A stretch of 12,127 nt of DNA, taken from an uncultured Lachnospiraceae bacterium. GTDB taxonomy: Bacteria; Bacillota; Clostridia; Lachnospirales; Lachnospiraceae. Position 1 is the first letter of the stretch. The number at the start of each line of letters is the position of its first letter. The translations under genes and the position numbers were made by a program. The notes under the pieces were generated by a model that saw only the letters and a list, made by a program, of their open reading frames with translations, did no database searches and was not told the DNA's origin. Below, one piece after another: positions 1 to 4,505 of the stretch. The stretch lies in contig CAJUED010000078.1 of the NCBI GenBank assembly GCA_910585075.1, positions 1 to 12,127 of the forward strand, written 5' to 3'.

Positions 1-1
1 C

Positions 2-289
2 CGCAGCATCGCGGTATATAAAAGCACCTTCGGTATTGTACTCGACACATCGGGTTACGGTGCCGAACAGTGCGACCCTGATTGTCCTCCCACCTATGCA
101 GCCATTCAGAAGTGGATAGAGGACAATCACGGGGTTAAAGTCAGCAAGTCCAGCGTCACAATGGTAAAGGACAAATGTGGGGCCTCAAAACTTGATTTTA
201 AGGCCGGAAAGGAGCCGGACAACGGCACTATAAAGACGGCAAAGGAAAGGCTTGTTTTAGAGGCGTTCAAGGCGTTTGGCGTGGTGTAA
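2..289 (+). CDS. C-terminal fragment with RlmD-like tail domain (5' end outside window)
   Basis: An open frame enters from the left edge and ends at TAA 287-289, giving 95 visible residues. From residue 31 on, the pattern Thr-Tyr-x3-Ile, then GVKVS, then a VKDKCG block and a final LEAFKAFGVV resembles the short C-terminal extension that many Clostridia 23S rRNA (uracil-C5)-methyltransferases of the RlmD/TrmA family carry after the catalytic domain (typical ending: a helix and then FGMI or FGVI). The catalytic domain would lie outside the window, so no activity can be claimed. RlmD-type genes are also known insertion targets of conjugative elements in Firmicutes, so this could be a host gene end, a displaced gene end or an element-borne copy. 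The preceding 30 residues (KSTFGIVLDTSGYG and on) do not match anything I recognise. Frame choice rests on the open frame and tail similarity; the other plus frames give nothing recognisable. Confidence 0.6.
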   Translation, partial: RSIAVYKSTFGIVLDTSGYGAEQCDPDCPPTYAAIQKWIEDNHGVKVSKSSVTMVKDKCGASKLDFKAGKEPDNGTIKTAKERLVLEAFKAFGVV

Positions 290-319
290 TGCCAGTGTGG
301 AGCGGCAACAAAGGCTATG

Positions 320-347
320 GGCTGGATGATGGATTCATCATCCAGCC
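320..347 (+). terminator. 12-bp hairpin after the first gene (weak terminator candidate)
   Basis: Perfect 12-bp stem (320-331 with 336-347, GGCTGGATGATG and its complement) around a 4-nt loop, 31 bp after the stop at 289. It is followed by TTGTCCG rather than a T-run, so it may protect the mRNA 3' end or help termination rather than act as a canonical intrinsic terminator. Confidence 0.45.
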
Positions 348-414
348 TTGTCCGTGTAATGGCTGTGCGGTTTTTGAGCATGGATTTTGAAGGTTTTCAA
401 TAATGGTTACAGCT

Positions 415-439
415 AAATGCTGATGTATCAGCATTTTTT
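415..439 (+). terminator. Intrinsic terminator candidate
   Basis: AAATGCTGA (415-423) pairs with TCAGCATTT (428-436) over a 4-nt loop, and the right arm runs directly into six T (434-439). This reads as a plus-strand terminator for transcription leaving the gene that ends at 289. Confidence 0.6.
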
Positions 440-458
440 GAAAATCAGCAAAAAAAGG

Positions 459-485
459 GTTACGTAAAAGTTACACTATCGTTAC
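459..485. repeat. Three GTTAC boxes at exact 11-bp spacing
   Basis: GTTAC occurs at 459-463, 470-474 and 481-485, one helical turn apart. Another copy lies at 406-410, and two inverted copies (GTAAC) lie at 542-546 and 551-555. Such phasing puts the boxes on one face of the helix, as with iterons or operators bound cooperatively. The binding protein is unknown. Confidence 0.5.
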
Positions 486-511
486 AGTTTTAGGAGCGAA
501 AACCCTTGCGG

Positions 512-541
512 TGCAACGGTTTTGAGCCGTTGCATTTTTTT
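512..541 (+). terminator. Strong intrinsic terminator
   Basis: TGCAACGG (512-519) and CCGTTGCA (527-534) form an 8-bp perfect stem over a 7-nt loop, followed at once by seven T (535-541). It is the third plus-strand hairpin after the gene ending at 289 and the most canonical one. It would insulate the origin-like region from rightward transcription. Confidence 0.7.
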
Positions 542-617
542 GTAACCGCTGTAACCATTTTTTTCGGGAGCCTCCATTAATATAATGAAAAATGCACTTT
601 TTCTTAAAAATCCCTCT

Positions 618-795
618 AAAACCCTTGCAGCTGTAAGGGATAATTAAAATCTAATTATCCAACGCGCACGATATAACAATGGGGCTTGTCGAGTGAAACG
701 GCGGCGGGGCGGGCTTGGCATGGCGGAGGGCTGGGGATAATTAAGGGGAATAATTGAACAGGGATAATTAAATAATTTTAATTATCCCTGTTCAA
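618..795. other. Candidate replication origin: palindromes and GGATAATTA boxes
   Basis: This non-coding stretch lies just beyond the 3' end of rep. It holds an 18-bp near-palindrome around CAGCTG (622-639), then a 9-bp inverted repeat of GGATAATTA (638-646 with 652-660), another direct copy at 735-743, and a perfect 19-bp inverted repeat (754-772 with 777-795) that contains copies at 762-770 and, inverted, 779-787. Five copies of one 9-mer, paired as inverted repeats next to a rolling-circle rep gene, suggest a double-strand or single-strand origin, or sites bound by Rep. Between them (661-734) is a GC-rich block without clear structure. I do not see the pMV158-type nick sequence TACTACG here, so the origin assignment is inferred from repeats and position only. 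Confidence 0.5.
754..795. repeat. Perfect 19-bp inverted repeat
   Basis: 754-772 (beginning TTGAACAGGG) is the exact complement of 777-795, with a 4-nt TAAT loop. It lies 28 bp beyond the rep stop codon. No T-run follows on the minus strand, so it is not an obvious rep terminator; a single-stranded replication structure or protein-binding site is more likely. Confidence 0.75.
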
Positions 796-805
796 CCCAA
801 TAGGA

Positions 806-822
806 GGCGGGAATATCCCGCC
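806..822. repeat. Short palindrome GGCGGGA-ATA-TCCCGCC at rep 3' end
   Basis: Seven-bp perfect stem immediately after the rep stop codon (rep reads leftward and stops at 824). No T-run follows. The same GGCGGGA/TCCCGCC words form the outer arms of the inverted repeat around the mob promoter (3924-3990), which may be chance. Confidence 0.5.
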
Positions 823-823
823 A

Positions 824-1978
824 TCAAGAAGTCTTTTTACTTTTAGGAAGTCTCGGCATGTTCTGTGCCTCTATCTCATTTTTAAAATATAAATATGCAA
901 ACTTATATTTCTCGCTTGCTCTTATTTCGTCCACAGTGATTTTGTGATTGATAACATCATAGTACAAATCCGAGTATTCGCGCTCTGCCCGTTTTCTTAA
1001 CGCTGTTTCTATATCCTTTTTGAAAAACTGACATAGAGCTTTATATTCATCACAAGCCGCAATTTCTTCAAAAAACAAATTGATTTTATGTTCTTTAATG
1101 CCGTGCAACAGATTTTGCAAATCGTTTTGTAGGGCTTCTTTAAATTCATCCTCCAACGCTTTTTTTAAATTTTCTTCATAACCATATTTCCGCAGCAGAT
1201 TGAAATGCTTGCTTGCCTCGACTTCTTCCCATGTGGTTGTCTTTTTATCTGCAATCGCTTTTTTTATGTTTGCAAAATGGGCTTTGCATACATCTTTAAC
1301 AAGATTAGATTTGGCGCGAAGTTTTTTGCCGTACTCTAAATCTGTGAGAAGATTGCAATATTCCTCTGTATCAGCTAATTCCTCATATGTAAGTTCCCCG
1401 CTGTTCAGCTTTGCTAAGGCTTCCAAGTAACGATGTTTACGGGCTTTTCCGCCCTTTTTCGCAACAATAGGTCTTGCTTTTTTCCATCTTTCCGAACGTT
1501 CATTGTAATAATCCATATAGTCCGTTCCGGCAAGCGTCACAACATCTTCGGGGGCATATTGAATCTTGTTTTCATACTTGACATGCGTCAGATATGACAG
1601 CATATTGTCATAGCTGAAACGGCCCGAATGGGGCTTTCCAATTACCTCCGGGGGAACGCCAATAAATCGGGCAATATCCTTCAATGTGGCTTTGCTTTCA
1701 CGTTCAAATTTGATAACAATATGATAATGAATTTTGGTTTCATCAACGGCCCTGTGGTAATCTCTCGTTTGCGAATCAGCCTTTTTCTCGCCCGTATGCT
1801 CTATGATATACATTTCCATTACCTTTAATCCGTGGCTTTCCAAGCGGGCTTTGATGACTTCGGCGGTTGCTTTGCAGTTTCCCAATGCGGCAAGCTCTTC
1901 CTTCGGCCAATTATAATGGGCGGGGTTATAATCGCTTACTATCATACATGTTGTTAAATCAGAATCTTTTCTTGCCAT
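824..1978 (-). CDS. Rolling-circle plasmid replication initiator (Rep_2 family) with four C-terminal repeats
   Basis: A 384-aa HUH endonuclease that would nick the double-strand origin and start rolling-circle replication of the excised element or plasmid. The N-terminal half (about 1-170) matches the Rep_2/pMV158 RepB type: the metal-binding His-x-His is H84-Y85-H86 in KIHYHIVIKF, and the likely nicking tyrosine is Y129 in MLSYLTH. The start is the ATG at 1978, because AGGAGG lies 7 nt upstream; the open frame extends further up but has no ribosome site there. Residues 182-375 are unusual: four copies of an about 50-residue helical unit (cores near 199-220, 251-271, 304-327 and 350-372, each with a Glu-Glu/Asp-Glu start and a Tyr/Phe five to nine residues on). 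RepB of pMV158 is shorter and has instead an oligomerisation domain. It follows the relaxase gene by 40 bp, so the two are probably cotranscribed. Base use is visibly more AT-rich than in the relaxase gene. Confidence 0.88.
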   Translation of the reverse strand: MARKDSDLTTCMIVSDYNPAHYNWPKEELAALGNCKATAEVIKARLESHGLKVMEMYIIEHTGEKKADSQTRDYHRAVDETKIHYHIVIKFERESKATLKDIARFIGVPPEVIGKPHSGRFSYDNMLSYLTHVKYENKIQYAPEDVVTLAGTDYMDYYNERSERWKKARPIVAKKGGKARKHRYLEALAKLNSGELTYEELADTEEYCNLLTDLEYGKKLRAKSNLVKDVCKAHFANIKKAIADKKTTTWEEVEASKHFNLLRKYGYEENLKKALEDEFKEALQNDLQNLLHGIKEHKINLFFEEIAACDEYKALCQFFKKDIETALRKRAEREYSDLYYDVINHKITVDEIRASEKYKFAYLYFKNEIEAQNMPRLPKSKKTS

Positions 1979-2010
1979 TTTGTTGACCTCCTTGTAATTT
2001 TCTTGTGGAC

Positions 2011-2036
2011 TGGGGCCTCTACCTTCCGAGGCCCCA
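2011..2036 (-). promoter_or_regulatory. Hairpin between mob and rep, overlapping the mob stop codon
   Basis: TGGGGCCTC (2011-2019) pairs with GAGGCCCCA (2028-2036) over 8 nt; the mob TAG (2019-2021) sits at the inner edge of one arm. It ends 26 nt before the rep ribosome binding site and has no T-run. It may stabilise the mRNA or couple rep translation to ribosomes finishing mob. Confidence 0.45.
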
Positions 2037-3749
2037 ATCCATACCGTCATGTTGATTGTCTAATCCTCTCCGCAGTTCCTCGGCATCGTTTCTCTTGAGC
2101 ATTTCCCGCAGCTTCGCCATGCCGTCTAATTTGCCCTTTTGCGGGGCCGTCTGCCCTTGTACGGGCTGTTTCTGCATGGGGGTGCTATCCGTCGTACCCT
2201 CTGCCACCGTGGGCGGCGTTGTAGCCCCGTTGGTGGGCTGTGAGGGGGTGGGCGTTTCTGCGCGGGGATTCTCGTCAATCACGGCGTTAATCATGTTCCG
2301 CACAGTCTGGGAATCCACGGGCTTCCGCTCCGGGGCGCGGTTCGTCAAGTCTTGCGCTGACGTTTTCGTGTTCCCTTCGTTTGCCTGTGGATAACGGGCT
2401 AAATTGTTCTGCGCTTCCGCTGTATTGTTCTGCTGTTCAGCCGTCCGCAGCCGTTCCCCGGCCTTTTCCCGCAGCTTGTCCCGCAGAGCGTCCGGCCCAT
2501 AGGCCGCGCCCAAGGTATAAGACCGCGCTTTATACTTCCGGCTCGTTTCTGCCATGTGGTCGGGAACGTCCACAAGCTCATAGGTGATATACTCGCCGTA
2601 CCGCTTGGACGTGCCAAGCCGCGCCGTCACTCCTTCGTCCTCCAAGGCTTCCAGAAAGTCACTTTCAGAAGCGGCGTTCTCCATCGCAATCCGAACCCGC
2701 TCGCGCAAATCGTCCTTCCAGACGTATTCCGCCGCGCCGCCGTTGTCTTCGGCTTCCTCGTTTTCCTCCTGCAACCTGCGCTCGTTCTGTGAATACTTTT
2801 CCTCTGCCTTTTTGCCGTAGTCAAGTTTGATGTGCCTACCCGCTACCCGGTCAAAGTGGTTTTCTACATAGCGGAAATTTGTTTGCTCGTCCGTACAGCC
2901 CTTGTGTTCAATGCTGTCAACATTGCTCACAAGAATATGAACATGCAGCTTTCCGCCCTTGCCGTCATTTTGTACGAAAATCGCGGCTTTCCTGTTAGGA
3001 TATGCTTCCTCCACAAACTCCTGTGCAATCTCCAAGGCGATATATGCGCTATCTTCGCCCTGTGGGGCCAACTCGTTTTCACTGAAAGAGGCCACGATCC
3101 GGCGAATCTGGTTCAAATTTTTTTTGGAGGCTTGCCCCCAATCCTCCGCCATTTGTTCCTCAATGGGAATCACTTCATCCGGGAGCATTCCCACGCAGCC
3201 AATTAACAGGTTGCGCCGTTCGTGTCCGTTGTGGCCCTTCCCGTCCCCTCTGGCGTATTGGATAGCGGCCCTCCCGTTCTTTGTGTGGGAAATTCTGGTG
3301 TATGCCATGCTATTTATAAATTCCTCCGCAGTTGTATCAAACCTTCCCATGATTTCATTGAGTGCTTCCGGCGAAAAGCCCTTGCATTCTTTTACGATGG
3401 AATCCCGCTCGTTCATTAGCTCCTTTACGCTCATTGAGTTGCTGCTAAATTTGTTTCCCAGATTTTTCAAACGGACTTCCTGATTGTAATTCACGCCAAT
3501 ACGGTTAAGCTCGGTTTTTATGCCAGACAATTCCGTACAGGCGTTTAAGATTGCTTTCTTTATGGCCTCGCCCTGCTCCTTGTCCACATACTGCACCCCA
3601 CTAAGGTACTTGTTTAAGTTGCCTTCAACGGCCCGCCTTACGATTTCCGCCGTGGAGCAGTTGCCGCTTTTTGCCAGATTTTCAATTTTTTCTTTGATAT
3701 TGAGCGGCAATCTGATGGTAAGCTGTTGCAGCTCGTTTTCATTATCCAT
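2019..3749 (-). CDS. Relaxase (PF03432/MOBP-like) with N-terminal RHH and MobC-like regions
   Basis: A 576-aa conjugative relaxase that would nick oriT, stay bound to the 5' end and lead the strand into a recipient. Residues 8-48 read as a ribbon-helix-helix DNA-binding domain (LTIRLPLNIKEKIENLA, then AEIVRRAVEG). Residues 65-100 contain ELNRIGVNYNQ, the pattern of MobC-type accessory proteins, which normally are separate. The relaxase domain spans about 148-315: Y165 in AAIQYARGD aligns with the RP4 TraI nicking tyrosine (VKYITD), and H269-V270-H271 in LHVHILVSN is the metal-binding motif. Residues 340-395 resemble the conserved region after the relaxase core, and about 430-545 is Pro/Thr/Gln-rich and probably disordered. 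The start is ATG 3749, with AGGAGG 6 nt upstream. It is the first gene of a minus-strand operon with rep. MOBP is my best class; MOBV is less likely given this architecture. Confidence 0.87.
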   Translation of the reverse strand: MDNENELQQLTIRLPLNIKEKIENLAKSGNCSTAEIVRRAVEGNLNKYLSGVQYVDKEQGEAIKKAILNACTELSGIKTELNRIGVNYNQEVRLKNLGNKFSSNSMSVKELMNERDSIVKECKGFSPEALNEIMGRFDTTAEEFINSMAYTRISHTKNGRAAIQYARGDGKGHNGHERRNLLIGCVGMLPDEVIPIEEQMAEDWGQASKKNLNQIRRIVASFSENELAPQGEDSAYIALEIAQEFVEEAYPNRKAAIFVQNDGKGGKLHVHILVSNVDSIEHKGCTDEQTNFRYVENHFDRVAGRHIKLDYGKKAEEKYSQNERRLQEENEEAEDNGGAAEYVWKDDLRERVRIAMENAASESDFLEALEDEGVTARLGTSKRYGEYITYELVDVPDHMAETSRKYKARSYTLGAAYGPDALRDKLREKAGERLRTAEQQNNTAEAQNNLARYPQANEGNTKTSAQDLTNRAPERKPVDSQTVRNMINAVIDENPRAETPTPSQPTNGATTPPTVAEGTTDSTPMQKQPVQGQTAPQKGKLDGMAKLREMLKRNDAEELRRGLDNQHDGMDWGLGR

Positions 3750-3776
3750 ATAACTCCTCCTTTTCTGATTTGAACA

Positions 3777-3818
3777 CAAAAATGCCTGACACTTCCTCCC
3801 TGTGGAAGAATGTCAGGC
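3777..3818 (-). terminator. Intrinsic terminator in the mob leader
   Basis: Read leftward, GCCTGACA (3818-3811) and CTTCC (3808-3804) pair with GGAAG (3796-3792) and TGTCAGGC (3791-3784), with a 2-nt bulge, and five T (3782-3778) follow the stem. It lies just before the mob ribosome binding site (3761-3756), so it would stop mob-rep transcription unless the stem is opened. See the competing pairing at 3795-3859. Confidence 0.68.
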
Positions 3819-3859
3819 CCAAAATGATAAAACATCAGCGTTTGACATTCACAGGGAGG
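3795..3859 (-). promoter_or_regulatory. Candidate antiterminator pairing in the mob leader
   Basis: The leader segment 3859-3843 (CCTCCCTGT then GAATGTCA when read leftward) is the exact complement of TGACATTC (3815-3808) plus ACAGGGAGG (3803-3795), a 17-bp match with a 4-nt bulge. These are the same bases that build the left half and loop of the terminator at 3777-3818, so the two folds exclude each other. A third element, ATCAGCGTTTGA (3904-3893), is a perfect 12-bp complement of 3845-3834 and overlaps the antiterminator by 3 nt. Confidence 0.6.
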
Positions 3860-3923
3860 CAATCCGATTTCTCTGTAATCGCTCTCTGTCAATCAAACGC
3901 TGATACTCATTCGCTGTTTCCAT
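3849..3923 (-). CDS. Possible 24-codon leader peptide in the mob leader
   Basis: An ATG at 3923 opens a 24-codon frame (start METANEYQRL, five Arg in the second two thirds) that ends with TGA at 3851-3849, inside the antiterminator strand. A ribosome on it would cover the 3893-3904 arm and reach the pairing segment, which is how leader-peptide attenuators work. Against it, no Shine-Dalgarno sequence precedes the ATG and the arginine codons are mixed. It may be a chance frame. Confidence 0.25.
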   Translation of the reverse strand: METANEYQRLIDRERLQRNRIASL

Positions 3924-3990
3924 CGGCGGGACTGTGGCTATTCGTAGACAACACTACCGCCTGTTGTTACTATACCACACAATCCCGCCG
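3924..3990. repeat. Long inverted repeat enclosing the mob promoter -10
   Basis: CGGCGGGA-x-TGTG (3924-3936) and its complement at 3978-3990 match at all but one position. Inside is a second pair, ACAACA (3948-3953) and TGTTGT (3962-3967). The -10 box of the mob promoter lies between the arms, so this could be an operator, perhaps for the ribbon-helix-helix domain of the relaxase itself. Confidence 0.6.
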
Positions 3991-3997
3991 AGGTCAA
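3969..3997 (-). promoter_or_regulatory. Promoter for the mob-rep operon
   Basis: On the minus strand TTGACC (3997-3992) is followed after exactly 17 bp by TATAGT (3974-3969). The predicted transcript would start near 3962, giving an about 213-nt leader before the mob ATG at 3749. It faces away from the plus promoter at 4143-4171. Confidence 0.62.
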
Positions 3998-4024
3998 GCA
4001 CGGTTTTCCGCAAAAAGGAGGAAT

Positions 4025-4116
4025 GCAAGTAACGGGGTGCAATTCGCTTCGCCCACCCCCTACTTGCCGTGGGGAACTCCGTTCCCCCTCGGAACCCCCT
4101 TCCCCTGCGGGGGAAG
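4025..4116. other. Candidate oriT: three stacked inverted repeats
   Basis: The intergenic region upstream of the relaxase holds GCAAGTA...GGGGTG (4025-4039) paired with CACCCC...TACTTGC (4054-4067), then a tight GGGGAAC-TCC-GTTCCCC (4071-4087), then CTTCCCC (4099-4105) with GGGGAAG (4110-4116). An imperfect inverted repeat beside the mob gene, between divergent promoters, is the usual form of an oriT. I recognise no published nick site with certainty, so the exact nick position is open. Confidence 0.5.
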
Positions 4117-4142
4117 AATACGCCGCCCCGCTAAAAATCCTA

Positions 4143-4171
4143 TTGCATTTCCTTGCCAAAACATATATAAT
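4143..4171 (+). promoter_or_regulatory. Promoter reading towards the lipoprotein gene
   Basis: TTGCAT (4143-4148), 17-bp spacer, perfect TATAAT (4166-4171). The transcript would begin near 4178, giving an about 330-nt leader before the ATG at 4506. It is divergent from the mob promoter, with the oriT-like repeats between. Confidence 0.62.
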
Positions 4172-4193
4172 GGTAACGGACAACAAAAAGGCA

Positions 4194-4225
4194 GGCCGGT
4201 AGGGTGCTACCAACACCCTCCGGCC
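4194..4225 (+). promoter_or_regulatory. 12-bp hairpin in the lipoprotein leader
   Basis: GGCCGG and AGGGTG (4194-4206, one bulged T) pair with CACCCTCCGGCC (4214-4225) over a 7-nt loop. It lies about 20 nt inside the predicted plus transcript. Read leftward it is followed after 3 nt by five T, so it could equally act as a minus-strand terminator upstream of the mob promoter. Confidence 0.5.
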
Positions 4226-4337
4226 CGTATGCAGGAGAATGAGCCTCTCCCACACAGCAGATATAACTGCGCCTGTTTTTCATTATACCCTTTCCCGTGC
4301 ATTTTATCAAGAGGGGAAATGAGGCTGTGCGTTTGTA

Positions 4338-4374
4338 GCGGTGTAGGGAATTGTAAATCCCTGCGCCGCTTTTG
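4338..4374 (+). terminator. Terminator-like hairpin in the lipoprotein leader
   Basis: A 12-bp stem with two G-T pairs (4338-4349 with 4358-4369) is followed by CTTTTGTTGTC-type sequence with four T (4370-4373, counting from just after the stem). It sits 130 nt before the ATG at 4506. It could attenuate lipoprotein expression; I found no clear competing fold. A small hairpin CAACGG-CTGA-CCGTTG follows at 4424-4439. Confidence 0.45.
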
Positions 4375-4505
4375 TTGTCTCACGGGAAAGCCTACGGGGG
4401 ACGGGAAAGGGAAGTACCACCCCCAACGGCTGACCGTTGAGGCAGGTATCAAACCGTGTAGAACGGCAAGACTGCACAAAAAAAACGCATAGCGAGGGTA
4501 AGAAC

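Noticed and set aside
618..795. CRISPR array
   Set aside because: The repeated 9-mer is in both orientations with irregular spacing, and there are no unique spacers of constant length or cas genes.
2056..3483. Several plus-strand frames opposite the relaxase gene
   Set aside because: They lack ribosome sites and recognisable domains; they arise from the biased codon use of the relaxase gene.
3842..3892. Countertranscript RNA promoter (TTGACA on the plus strand at 3842)
   Set aside because: No acceptable -10 box lies 16-18 bp downstream; the TTGACA word is explained by the inverted repeats.
3770..4492. 240-codon open frame on the plus strand across the control region
   Set aside because: It runs through the promoters, the terminator and the oriT-like palindromes, has no ribosome site at its ATG, and the product is low-complexity with no domain pattern.
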